The position numbers were made by a program, and so were the translations under genes. 64,000 nt of DNA, taken from contig CAVWIZ010000002.1 in NCBI GenBank assembly GCA_963755195.1, positions 1,302,001 to 1,366,000 of the forward strand, written 5' to 3'. The notes below the pieces were generated by a model. It ran no database searches and was not told the origin of the DNA. It saw only the letters and a list, made by a program, of their open reading frames with translations. Numbering within the stretch: the stretch's first letter is position 1; every line of letters begins with the position of its first letter. This DNA is from CAVQJU01 sp963755195. GTDB lineage: Bacteria; Acidobacteriota; Vicinamibacteria; Vicinamibacterales; CAVVIG01. Positions 29,143-38,729 of this stretch are shown here, one piece after another.

Positions 29143-30600
29143 CTACGACTTGCCAACCGCCGCGCGTTCGGCTTCGGCGACCGTCCGCAGCGCGTCCGCT
29201 TTGAGGACGTAACCCGATTTCACGTTCATCTCCGTGGCCGCCTTGACCGCGGCCACGTATGCCGCGTGCGTCGAGTAGAGCGCGTCGAGCTTCGACCTGT
29301 CAAAGGCCTCGTACCAGCCGGTCAGGAAGCAGAATCCGCCGCCGGTGTTCTCGCCGCTGTTGGTGGCGGTGGCGACCGCATGCTCCGCCAGGCGGATGCC
29401 GCCAAGCGCGTTGCCAAAACTGTCGCGAACGATCGACGGGCGCTCGCCGTCGGCCTTGATCTCGATCGGCGGCGCCGCGGGAGGCGCCGTGCCGTCTTTC
29501 AGCCAGCGCGCCAAATGATCGTAGAGGGCGTTCTGCACGTAATTCGCCGGAATATGGCTGAGCGGCGGGTGATTGCAGCCGTTGAACGGACCCGGCGTCC
29601 CACCGAACCCCGGCCCCCCGCCACGGCGACCGCCACCGCCGCCCGCAGGCGCTGGCGGCGGATTCGGCAGCATCGTCTCTTTGCTGCGGAGCCCGAGCTT
29701 GACGAGCTCGGTCGCATGCTTGATGTCGAGGTGCGAGGCGCCGGCCACCTCCCACGTACGGTACTTGTCACTGTCAGGCTGTCGAACCGCTACCTGTCCG
29801 AGTACGTCAGTTTCAGAAAGCAGCTTCCAGATCTTGACGTTGAGATCCGTCCGCATCCTGCCGCCGCCGCCGTGCAAGAGGACGGCGTCGTACACGGGCG
29901 CGAGCGGATGGACCGCGTTGAAATACGTCGCGAGGCGGCCGGCCGACTGCGAATGGCCGGTGGCAATGACCCGCTCGACCTTGAGCCGTCCCATGACCGG
30001 GGCGCCCGCCTTGCCTCGAACGGCCAGGCCCGCCGCCGTGAAGATGTCGTACGACAGCGCATCGCCCATGACGGTTCCCGCGTCGGTCACGCCCAACGTC
30101 CCATAGCGGCTCGCGCTCCACTGCTTGAGCGCGCTGACGCCGACGTTCTGCGCCGACACGCCGACCCAGGCATAGCCGGCGCTCACCAGGTGTTCGGCGG
30201 TGTGGAACCAGTCCACCTCGTTGTCGAACCCTTCAGAAACATTCGTCCACTCGACGACGACCGTGCCGTTGAACCTGCCCGGCGCCGCCGGCCGGCGGAC
30301 GACGATGCGCGTCTTGTATGGATGCGTGGAGTCGGCCGGGGTGGCATTCGACAACTGGTCGCGCGGGATGTCGTAGCTTCGCGCGGCGCCCCGGATGAAA
30401 AACTCCTCTTCGACGTACCCCTGCTTCGCAAGGTCGAGCGTCGACGCGTTGAACGGATAGCCATGCGCGGCGTCACGGACGGCGCTCGTCAGCGCCACCG
30501 GGCCCGTGATGGACGGCGCCGACGCCTTCGAGGCCGCCGGCTGCTGTCCGGCGCCGGCGGACACGACAGCAACCATGGCGAGACTCGCGGCCGCGACCAT
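29143..30600 (-). CDS. exported alpha/beta hydrolase domain protein (Abhydrolase_10-like)
   Basis: About 485 residues. Signal peptide MVAAASLAMVAVVSAGAGQQ; nucleophile elbow GHSQSAG with Ser in the middle; GASHLDIKHA probably carries the catalytic His region. The long insertion and GWYEAF near the C-terminus fit the large alpha/beta hydrolase domain family common in soil bacteria. A Gly/Pro-rich loop (GGGGGRRGGGPGFGGTPG) lies two thirds along. I prefer the ATG at 30600; the frame is open to 30666, but those codons come from a 21-nt repeat. Likely a secreted esterase/hydrolase. Confidence 0.82.
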   Translation of the reverse strand: MVAAASLAMVAVVSAGAGQQPAASKASAPSITGPVALTSAVRDAAHGYPFNASTLDLAKQGYVEEEFFIRGAARSYDIPRDQLSNATPADSTHPYKTRIVVRRPAAPGRFNGTVVVEWTNVSEGFDNEVDWFHTAEHLVSAGYAWVGVSAQNVGVSALKQWSASRYGTLGVTDAGTVMGDALSYDIFTAAGLAVRGKAGAPVMGRLKVERVIATGHSQSAGRLATYFNAVHPLAPVYDAVLLHGGGGRMRTDLNVKIWKLLSETDVLGQVAVRQPDSDKYRTWEVAGASHLDIKHATELVKLGLRSKETMLPNPPPAPAGGGGGRRGGGPGFGGTPGPFNGCNHPPLSHIPANYVQNALYDHLARWLKDGTAPPAAPPIEIKADGERPSIVRDSFGNALGGIRLAEHAVATATNSGENTGGGFCFLTGWYEAFDRSKLDALYSTHAAYVAAVKAATEMNVKSGYVLKADALRTVAEAERAAVGKS

Positions 30601-30663
30601 CGTCACAAACGGGAAATAGTCCGTGACGAATGGGCGATAGTGTGTGACGAATGGGCCATCGTG
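30601..30663. repeat. three 21-nt tandem units at the hydrolase start
   Basis: Units 30601-30621, 30622-30642 and 30643-30663 share the core GTGACGAATGGGC (less exact in the first unit). If translated on the minus strand each unit gives a seven-residue block containing PFVT. Confidence 0.8.
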
Positions 30664-30676
30664 CATAGAGGCACCC

Positions 30677-31537
30677 TCACTTGCCCTTCATCTTCTCGAG
30701 TTCCAACTGATATTCCGGATACATCGTCTTGGCGCCGCCCATGGCCGCATCCAGCGGCAGGTGGTACCGGTCGAGGAATTCTTTGACGGCGGGGTTCTTG
30801 CCGACCAGGTAGTTCGGTACGACGCCCTGCGGCCGGCCGGCGACCTCGTCCACGTACGTGCACGGCCACAGCCAGGCGCCGGGGCCGAACTGCGTGCGAT
30901 CGATCGAGGTGAAATCCTGCGTCTTGATCAGCGGCTCGGTGAGATACACGGGATCGGTGACGATGCTGATGTGCGTGAGGTTGTTGCCGTGACGGACGAA
31001 GTGCTCGCTGAGCGTGGCGCGATCGCTTTCGGGCAGGCCGTTGCGGCGGACCCATCCCTGCTTGATGTGCGTCGTCGTCACGGTGAGCATGTCGCCTTCG
31101 AACCTGCCGGTCGAAAACCCTGCCCAGGTATGCGCGGCGTACTCGGGCGGATGCGGCCGGCCGTCCATCCAGATCGTGCGCGTCTGTTCGAACGTGCTGA
31201 TGTAATGCTTGATCGCGATGAGCTGCTGCGTGTTCGGATCGCGTTCTTCCCAGATTCGCACCTGCATCGGCCCGCGGTAGATGTAGGGCGAGACGTGCAC
31301 CTGGCACTGATGTTCCGGCAGCGTGAGGCGCGACGGATCCCAGCTGAGCGCCCACTGCCGGGCGCCGTCGGTGATCGGCAGGCCCAGGTAGTCGCCGAGC
31401 TCGGGACCGGGAAGCCGCTCGGGCTGATCTTCCGAGAACCTGGCGCCCCAGGCGCCCGTCATGTCCACCTGCGCCAACGCCGCCGACGGAGCAAGAACAA
31501 TCCCCAGCACCGCGATCCATCTCGTGAGTCCACGCAT
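30677..31537 (-). CDS. secreted GEPDLQGVW-type family protein
   Basis: 286 residues from the ATG at 31537, preceded by GAGGGGCGAG. The signal peptide ends at PSAALAQ. The mature N-terminus VDMTGAWGARFSEDQPERLPGPELGDYLGLPITDGAR is strongly alike to the paralogue at 38716. The family core MDGRPHPPEYAAHTWAGFSTGRFEGDMLTVTTTHIKQGWVRRNGLP and TDPVYLTEPLIKTQDF follows. Function unknown. It precedes the hydrolase gene on the same strand with only a short gap. Confidence 0.85.
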   Translation of the reverse strand: MRGLTRWIAVLGIVLAPSAALAQVDMTGAWGARFSEDQPERLPGPELGDYLGLPITDGARQWALSWDPSRLTLPEHQCQVHVSPYIYRGPMQVRIWEERDPNTQQLIAIKHYISTFEQTRTIWMDGRPHPPEYAAHTWAGFSTGRFEGDMLTVTTTHIKQGWVRRNGLPESDRATLSEHFVRHGNNLTHISIVTDPVYLTEPLIKTQDFTSIDRTQFGPGAWLWPCTYVDEVAGRPQGVVPNYLVGKNPAVKEFLDRYHLPLDAAMGGAKTMYPEYQLELEKMKGK

Positions 31538-31572
31538 GTTCTCGCCCCTCTTGGCAGTTATTTTACACCCGG

Positions 31573-32118
31573 TCAATCGCCCACCAGAAAGGGCACCGAG
31601 GCTTCGGTCGTGGCCCACGACATCACGATTCGGCCGCCACGGCGCCCGGCGAATTCGGTTCGATGGCAAAGGTCAACTGCTCGACGAGCGACGGCAGCGT
31701 CCGCTTCTCCATCGCGACACGCCCGAAGTCGCTCGACGCGCGATAGTTTGTGTGAAACGTGTGCGCATCTTTGCTGATCACGAGCGTCCAGGCGCCTTCG
31801 GTCGGCAGGATCCACAGCGAGGACTCGCCGGCGGGCACACTCAGTTGGCCGATGCGCAGCGGTCGGCTCGTCGAGAGCATCGTCGCTTCGTCGGCGCCCG
31901 GGCACCAGACGTCGCCGTACGGAACCAGCCTTCCGAAGATCGTGCGGCCGCGAGTGGACGGCCGGCCGTACTCGATCAACATGGCGGATCCGTCCACCGT
32001 GGCCATGGTGCTTTCATGCGGGCTGATGCGGCCGCCCTGCGCGCGCGCGGCGCCCCGGCAACCAAGGACGATCACCGAGCACGACAACAATGCAGCGAGC
32101 CTTCGGTCGTGCTCTCAT
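31573..32118 (-). CDS. DUF2911 protein, exported, frameshifted at both ends
   Basis: The core ALIEYGRPSTRGRTIFGRLVPYGDVWCPGADEATMLST and VPAGESSLWILP is a clear DUF2911 pattern (here MLIEYGRPSTRG). The expected C-terminal strand MSWATTEASVPFLVGD is found only after a one-base loss repaired near 31640 (C-run). At the 5' end a well-placed ATG (32118, with AAGGG 8 nt upstream) is out of frame with the signal-like LLSCSVIVLGCRGAARAQGG, so a second indel lies near 32100. Biochemical role of DUF2911 unknown. Confidence 0.7.
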
Positions 32119-32179
32119 GACTTTACCCTTTTCCTTTGAACGCTCCTGAGCTCCCTGAGCTTTCCACTTAGCACTTTCT

Positions 32180-33887
32180 CTAACCAGCAATATCGCCTTC
32201 CAGTTCTTGACCAGGTGCTCGGCCGTCCGCCAGGCGAGCGCCTGCGCCGTCAACGTCGGATTTCGCGCGCCGCTCGTGCCCATCACCGACGCGCCAAGGA
32301 CGCCGAGGTTCGGGACCTCGTGCGAAAAGCCCCAGCGATCGACCACGTTCGTCTCGGCGTTGTCGCCCATCCTGGTGCCGCCGTATGCATGCGTGGTCGG
32401 TCCCATCGTGCCGAGAAACCCGCGCTGAATCTGAATCGCGCCGGCCGCCCGATACCACTCCTCCATCTTGTCCTGAATGAAGGCCGCGATCTTGCGTTCG
32501 TTGTCTTTGTAGTCCGCCGTGATCCGGCAGACGGGCAACCCCAGCGGATCCTTGGCCACCGGATCGAGATCGAGGTAGTTGTCCTCGTACGGCAACGTCG
32601 TCTTTTGCAGGTACGCCGTGTTGGTGCGGTCGGCGTTCTCCTTGATGAACGCCTTCCACGCGGAACCCCAGGTCGGCGCCCGGCCGAACGTGCTCATGCC
32701 CGCCGCGGCAATCGGCCGCCGGTCGGAGAAGACCCAGAGATTGCCGCCACCGATGAAGTCGAGCCCCGCGTGGTCGAAGTTGTCGTCGGCCCAGTTGTCA
32801 ACGCCGGTGCCCTGCGCGGGCAGGCCATACCAGGTGTTCAGATTCTTCGGAAAGAGCGCCGTGACGCCCGCGCCCTGATTGTGGCTGAAGTAGTGCCGGC
32901 CGACCTGGCCGTGATTGTTCGACAGCCCGTTCGGGAACGCCTTCGATTTCGACAGCAGCAGCGTCCGCGTGTTCTCGTACGTGTAACTCGCGAGCAGCAC
33001 GACCTTGGCGGGCTGAAAGTACTCGACGCCGTCGGTCACGTACGTGACGCCGCTCGACCCTGCCCGTCCGAGTCGACTTCGATCGTCGTCACGTGCGCTC
33101 GCGTCACGACCTGCAGGCGACCGGTCTTCTGCGCCTTCGGAATCGTGGTCACCGCCGGCGAGTTCTTCGCGTCGACGTGGCAGCCGCCCTTGTTGCAGAA
33201 CCCGTGATACATGCAGGCGGATCGACCCTGGTACGAGCGTGAGTTGATCGCGGCCGGACCCGGGAACGGATGCCAGCCCAGCGTGGTCGCCGCCGCGGCC
33301 ATCATGTCGGTGAATCCGGTGCCGCGGAGCGGCGGCATCGGATACTCGCGCGTGCGCGGGCCTTCGAAGATGTTGCCGCGGCGATCGATCCGGCCGCGGA
33401 CGTTGCCCGCCTGACCGGACACGCCGATCTCGTATTCGACCTTGTCGTAGTACGGCTCGAGCTCCTCGAGGCCGAACGGCCAGTCTTCGACGGTCGATCC
33501 CTTCGGAATGCGCGAGGCTCCGTAGCGGCGCGTGGTCTCGCTCACCACCTTGAAATCCCACGGGTTCAGCCGCCAGCTCTGCGCCCAGTAGTGCAGCGTC
33601 GTCCCGCCGACCGCGTTCATCATCGGATGGCTGTTGGCCCGAAACGTCGGCGCTCTGGCGTTCACGCGCTGCGTCGGGACTTCGAGCTGCGCCTTCTGCA
33701 CGGCCTGCGGCCAGTCGCGCACGTTGTTGCGCAGCTCGTCCGGCGCGAAATCGCGCCTCGTCAGCCATGTTCCGGCTTCGAGTCCGACGACGTTGATGCC
33801 GGCCTGGGCGATGGGCAGCGCGGCCACACCGCCCGCGGCGCCAAGGCCGATGATCACGACGTCGGTGTCTTTCAGCCTAGTCGCCAT
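32180..33887 (-). CDS. GMC-family FAD oxidoreductase, frameshifted
   Basis: About 570 codons from the ATG at 33887. Rossmann FAD site VVIIGLGAAGGVAALPIAQAG, GLEAGTWL, MNAVGGTTLHYWAQSWRLNPWDF, CMYHGFCNKGGCHVDAK; C-terminal THAYGGTRMGDNAETNVVDRWGFSHEVPNLGVLGASVMGTSGARNPTLTAQALAWRTAEHL. This is the large subunit of gluconate-/fructose-/sorbitol-dehydrogenase-like complexes. One base appears lost near 33070. The natural stop is uncertain: a TAG at 32180-32182 is off by one from the main frame, which otherwise runs on to 32014. It follows its small-subunit gene directly. Confidence 0.88.
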
Positions 33888-33904
33888 GACCGCCGTGATC
33901 GCCG

Positions 33905-34616
33905 TCATCGCGGGCGGACGATTCGCGCCGACGCCTTCGTGAACATCGGGTAGTCGTACGCCGACTTGTGGTTTGGCTTGAGGTCGATGCCGACGCGCTG
34001 CTCGTCCGCCGTCACGACCGTGCGGACGCCCGGGTAGCCGATGAGATCCCAGCCGACGAAGCCTGCGTTGCCGCCGTAGTACGGATCGCAGAACGTGCCC
34101 TCGATGGTGTGGGTCCGGACGAGATTGAAGAACGTGATCGATCCGTTGGGAAACCCGGTCGCCGCGCCTGATGCGACGTCCTGCAGGACGGCGTCTTGGT
34201 CCGCCGTGGAAAGCTTCGCGAACCCCGCGCCGCGCGAGGACATCGCATAGCGGTCGAGCGCCTCCAACCCGGAGGTGTATGCCTGCCGCGACGAAGCCAG
34301 CGCGCCGCCGAGCGCGCGATCGATGTAGTGTGCGGCGCGAGCTTCCGCGGCGCCAGGCCCGTTTGCGTCGGTGGGAATCAGCCGGGCGCAGATCGCTTCG
34401 AGCACATCCGATTCCGCGGCCGTGAGCGTTTCGAGTGGCTCGCGCGCCAGTGCGCCTGTGGTCGGATGTCGCGGACTGCGAGGCGGAGGCGCCCTCGGCA
34501 GCATCGGCGGACGCGGAGCGGGCGGCCGCCGGCACAATGGCCGTGGCGGCCCCCACCAGCCCCGCGCGTTTCAGCAGTTCGCGCCGCGAAAAGCGGCTCG
34601 AGCCCTCGGACGTCAC
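33905..34616 (-). CDS. gluconate 2-dehydrogenase subunit 3-like protein, Tat-exported, frameshifted
   Basis: From the GTG at 34616 the protein starts SRFSRRELLKRAGLVGAATAIVPAAA, a twin-arginine signal, then changes frame near 34460 to a typical subunit-3 body (LTAAESDVLEAICARLIPTDANGPGAAEARAAHYIDRAL...TFCDPYYGGNAGFVGWDLIGYPG). The Tat signal is thought to export the co-factor-loaded GMC subunit by hitchhiking. Genes for subunit 3 and the GMC subunit are adjacent in order, with the GTG overlapping the FadR-type regulator stop (GTGA). Confidence 0.85.
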
Positions 34617-35327
34617 GAGACGACCTGTCTCGCGCTCCTCGAAAAGGTCCGGCCGCGCGCCTTGCGCATCTGGAAGTACGGCTGCAGCCGTTCCATGGCT
34701 TCCTGACTGCTCCACCGGACATGCTGTCGCATGGCGGCCGCCGCCTGCGCCGGCGTGCCGTCGGCCAGCGCTTTCGCCAGATCCTGGTGTCGCCGCGCCG
34801 CGCGCGGCGCGGTCGACCGGGGCAGGACGCAGAACCAGGTGGAGGACAACGCGCACGTCTGTTCGATGGCCGCCGAGAGCACCGGGCAGCGGGCGCATTC
34901 CGCGATGCGGCGGTGCAGTTGGTAGTGCAGGCTGAAGTACGGCGACGCGGTTGACTCGCCGCGACAGCGCATCGACTCGCACCGCCAGCTTCAGCAGCTC
35001 CACGCGCTCGCGCCGGGAGGCGACTTCCGCAAAGAGCTTCGCCGCTTGCGTCTCGAGCGTCTCGCGGACCAGGTAGTGGCCGCGCACGTCGTCGGGCGAA
35101 GGAATGCGCACGCGGGTGCCGGCGCGCGGACGGCTTTCGAGCAGCCCTTCGAACTCGAGCCGCAGCAACGCCTCCGACACGGGGAGAAAGCTCATGCCGA
35201 GCTCGGCCGCGACCTTCCGCCGGGACACGGCCTGCCCGAGCGAGAGCTCGCCGCGCAAGATGCGGCGCCGGACGACATCGTACGCCTCGGCCGCGAGGCT
35301 GGACACCGCGGCTTCGTCTCGATTCAT
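34613..35327 (-). CDS. GntR/FadR-type (FCD) transcriptional regulator, frameshifted
   Basis: About 238 residues. The N-terminal winged helix AYDVVRRRILRGELSLGQAVSRRKVAAELGMSFLPVSEALLRLEFEGLLESRPRAGTRV is a clear GntR domain. The C-terminal all-helical part with LHYQLHRRIAECA matches FCD ligand-binding domains. Removing one base near 34955 joins VDALSRR to STASPYFSLHYQLHRRI. Located in the middle of the ester/aromatic gene region and overlapping both the tannase and the subunit-3 gene by 4 nt, it probably controls this operon in response to a carboxylic-acid effector. Confidence 0.87.
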
Positions 35328-36852
35328 GGGGTGGGCGACCTGCACACGAAATTCGCGGCCTCGTCGATGCTGCCGCTGCCTTTGTAGTGCGCGACTTGCG
35401 GATAGGGACAGAGCGGCCGTGTCCGATCGACCTTGCCTTCGGTCGAGTGCGACGCGATGATCGACGTCCGGCGCCTTGCCCTTCTCGACCCACTGTTCGA
35501 TCGCGGCCATCTTGTCGAAGTCGTTCGGTCCCTCGCCGCCGCCGCAGTGCGCCATGCCCGGCGCCATGAACAGCCGGTACGATGCGTGGACCTTGCTCGG
35601 CCCCGCCGAGCGCCGCCACCACGCGCTTGTAGTACTGCAGCGCTGTTGAGCGGCGAGATCTGCGGATCGCTCCAGCCGTGATACTGAAGGAGCTTCCCGC
35701 CGCGATCGAAGAACGGCTTCAGGTTCGGATCGAGCGCGTTGATAGCGGCGCTCGTCACCTTCGTCGATGCGCGGCATGTCCGCGTCGAGATTGAAGCGAT
35801 CGATGTCCCACGCGGGATCCTTGAACACGACGAAGCGATAGTGGTCGAGGCCGGTCGCGCGAGCCGACGCGGACCATCCCTGATCGGTCCATCCGAGCTC
35901 GCTGCCAGGCGCGAGGCCCGCAAGCTCGCGCTTCGTCTTCGGATTCACCGTGGGCGTGTAGATCACCCGCACGGTCGCCACCTGAGCCGACGTCAGACAC
36001 GTCGTCGTTGTTGCCGGTCGCCTGACACTCGAGCACCTTCGGATCGAACGTGCAGCGCGCCGGATTCTCGATGAGCCCGTCCTTCACGCCGTCGAGCGCG
36101 TCGCAGGCCTGGACGACCGCCTTGTGAAGGAGCTGCTGTTTCGCCGGCGACAGGCGAGCCTCCTCCTTCTGCAGGGCCTGAGCGACTTCGCACGGCCTGC
36201 GCCGACCGTCCCGACCAGTCGAGGCCCGGAGAGCCGGCGATGATGCCGTCGAAGTCGGCGGGAAACATCTGCGCTTCCTTCAGCGCCTGCCGGCCGCCGG
36301 CCGAGCAGCCGTTCCAGTACCGAGCACTTCGGCGCACTGCCGTAGAACGCGTTGATGATCTCCTTGGCCTTCACCGTCATCTCGTGCTCGGATCGGTACG
36401 CGAAGTCGATCAGCTTCTCGGGATGTCCGAGCGCGAAGTTCGCGCTGCCGCCCACGTGACCGGTGTCGGTCGAGCTCGTCGCGTAGCCGTGGCGCAGCGC
36501 ATCAATCATCGCCGGCGTACCCAATCGCGCCGTTCCACGCGCCGTTGCCCACCGCCTGGAACTTCCCGTTCCAGTTCTCGGCGGGCAGCCACACTTCGAT
36601 CTTGATGTCGGAATCGCTCGACGGCTTGAGCGTCGCGGCGACACGGCAGAAGGCCGGCAGATTGACCGCGGCGTTTCCGCGCCCGGCTCGTCCGCCGGGC
36701 GGCGTGAACGGGCCTGCCGCCATCGACTGCGCCATCGTGATCGTCGCCGCCGGCAGCGCGAGCGACGCCAGGCTCTCGCACGACGCCGCGCGCACGGTCG
36801 CCGGATAGGCCGCGACGCAGGCCATCATCGAGACGATCGCGATCTTCTTCAT
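35324..36852 (-). pseudogene. tannase/feruloyl esterase family hydrolase, broken by about eight frameshifts
   Basis: Pieces in all three frames add up to a complete exported tannase-like protein. Signal peptide MKKIAIVSMMACVAAYPATVRA; FCRVAATLKPSSDSDIKIEVWLPAENWNGKFQAVGNGAW; SSTDTGH; the serine nucleophile GCSAGGRQALKEAQMFPADFDGIIAGSP; FDPKVLECQ; LLQYHGWSDPQISP; MAPGMAHCGGGEGPNDFDK. These match the family in order. Shifts near 36515, 36320, 36189 and 36005, and more between 35750 and 35450, mostly resolve as single-base insertions. It would cleave gallate or ferulate esters outside the cytoplasm. Whether it is truly dead depends on read quality. Confidence 0.85.
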
Positions 36853-36890
36853 CGTGTCACTCCTCTATTCAAGCCCGGGCCCGGTCCCGA

Positions 36891-36921
36891 GCCCCTAGTC
36901 CCTAGCCCCTAGCCCCTAGCC
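36891..36921 (-). repeat. G-rich heptad repeat upstream of the tannase gene
   Basis: Minus-strand units CTAGGGG/CTAGGGA, four copies, about 40 nt upstream of the tannase ATG. G-rich on the transcribed-sense strand. Confidence 0.85.
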
Positions 36922-36928
36922 ACAAGTC

Positions 36929-37705
36929 TCACCGACTCGAGCACGGCTCAGGTTCCCAGGCCGTGCTGCTATCGGCGAGCCGCTTGTAGTGCGTGCTCCG
37001 AATGAACGGTCCCGTCAGATACTGCGGATCCTCGACGATCGAGGTGAGGATCAGCCAGGAGTCGCCGTTGCTCTCGGATCGTGCGGCTGAAGTACTCGGT
37101 CAGCACCGCGTTTCCGCTGTAGGGTACACCGTTTTTCTGCAGATATCCCGCCCGCATGCGCGTGGTGACCACCTTGAGGTTGCCGCCGCGCGCGCCGCCG
37201 CGTCCACCCGCCCGCCGCCCGCAAACTCCCACTGTGCAACGGAACTGCCCTGCCAGGTCGGCCGCCTCCGGCGGCGATGCCTGGACGTCGAATCGTAGCA
37301 GTCGCGTTTGCGTCCCCGCTTCGGTCTCGATCTTCAGCGTCGTGTCGTTCTGCCAGGTGATGTGCAGGCGACCGGGAGCACGCATGACGCCGGCGGCGCC
37401 GTACGCCTTGCACGCGTCGCCGGCCGCATCGTCTTTCGCCGGATCCCAGCCGTTGGCCAGCGCATTGCCCGCGGCATTCAGCGGCACGCTGGGGTGGTCG
37501 CCGCGAGCGGGCGTGACCATCCGGTAGCGCCAGTCTTCGGTCACGACGCGACACCCAGTAGCCGGTCAGATCGACCGGAGCCACGGTTCTGGCGGGCCCC
37601 GCCGCGGCTGCCCTGACGCCCCTGTCCTCGCTGAGCGGCGAGCGACCCAGACAGCGCGAGCACGAGCACGCACCACAGCAGCGCGCCACGCGTCGCAGGA
37701 TCCAC
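36929..37705 (-). pseudogene. secreted GEPDLQGVW-type family protein, three frameshifts
   Basis: From the GTG at 37705: signal peptide ALLWCVLVLALSGSLAAQRGQ, then after a +1 shift VAPVDLTGYWVS. After a second shift VTEDWRYRMVTPARGDHPSVPLNAAGNALANGWDPAKDDAAGDACKAYGAAG, and after a third SNGDSWLILTSIVEDPQYLTGPFIRSTHYKR, ending at the TGA at 36929-36931. Each shift is cured by removing one base (near 37600, 37550 and 37075). The C-terminal EDPQYLTGPFIRST is shared with the paralogues at 30677 and 38716. Function unknown. Confidence 0.75.
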
Positions 37706-37711
37706 GTGCGG

Positions 37712-38702
37712 TCAACGTCTTCTTCGCGCTGAGGCTCTTGTAGACGGCCTCGACGAACATGTCCGTCGTCCAGGGGCCGGACGTCGATCCGTATCGCGGA
37801 TCGTAGTCCCGCGTCGGCTTCGCGGCCTTCACCTGATCGAGCGTCATGCCCTTCTTGACCATGTCCTGCACACGGTCGCGGACGATCGTCACCATGTCGC
37901 GGTAGTACGCGACGTCGGCCGAATCGCACGAGGCGCCCGTGACCGGGAATCGATCAGCGTGCCGCCTTCGAGTCTGAAATCCGGAAACGCCAGATCGAGG
38001 ACGTGGTTCAACGCGTCCACGACGCCGTTGATGCTGCCGCCGCGCTCGAGGTCGATCGACCGGGTAGCTGGTCGTCGTGAACACGTCGCCGGTGACCAGC
38101 ACGTCGTTGTGCCGGAAGTACACGAGGCTGTCGCCGTCGGTGTGCGCCGCCGGCGCGTGGAAGACCTGAATCCCGTCGCCGTGATAGATGGTGCTGAGCT
38201 TCAACTGGTCGGTGTGATAGGTCGTCTGCGGCACGGCACGGATGGGAATCGGCGGCTGCACGCTGCGCGCCGTCATCCGTTCGAGCACGTGTTCGTGCGC
38301 GATGATCTCGGCGCCGTCGGTCCCGACCTGACCGGCGACGTTGCCGCCGGTGATCTGCGCACCGATCGCGCCGAGCGTGTCGTTGCCGCCGGTGTGCTCC
38401 GCGTCGACGCTCGTGTTGATGATGTAGCGAATCGGCTGGGCCGACAGCGTGCGAATAGCGGCCGAGCACCTTGTCGGCCATCGGCGCTGCGCCCGAGTCG
38501 ACGAGCGTGACGCCCTTCGGGAAACGTCAGCACCGTGATGTTGCCGCCCGCGCCCTGAAGCACGGAGACGTTGTCGCGCACGTGCAGGATTCTGATCTCC
38601 GCGGCCTTCGCGGGATTCACCCAGGCGCGCCGGTGCCTGCCCGCGCACCGCGGACATCGAGGCGAGCATCAGCGCGCTCGCGAGCACGGCGCCTCGCGTC
38701 AC
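37712..38702 (-). pseudogene. metallo-beta-lactamase-fold hydrolase, several frameshifts and an altered metal motif
   Basis: GTG start at 38702 with GGAGG 9 nt upstream; signal peptide MTRGAVLASALMLASMSAVRGQA. MBL core in pieces: VSVLQGAGGNITVLTFPEG, VTLVDSG, YIINTSVDAEHTGGND, HEHVLERM, HAPAAHTDGDSLVYFRHNDVLVTGD. In the motif normally written HxHxDH, the first two His are Ser and Asp and the Asp is Glu (TSVDAEH); the third His, the later HEH, HTDGDS and GD are kept. Frameshifts near 38625, 38520, 38460, 38060, 37945 and just before the stop (37717). Probably a periplasmic hydrolase with reduced or changed metal binding. Confidence 0.75.
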
Positions 38703-38729
38703 TACTGCACCTCCACTACTGCACCGCGC
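38703..38729. repeat. 14-nt tandem duplication at a gene junction
   Basis: On the minus strand GTGCAGTAGTG occurs twice in a row. The first copy carries the TAG stop of the 38716 gene; the second provides the spacer and GTG start of the MBL gene, with the GGAGG ribosome-binding sequence between them. Confidence 0.7.
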
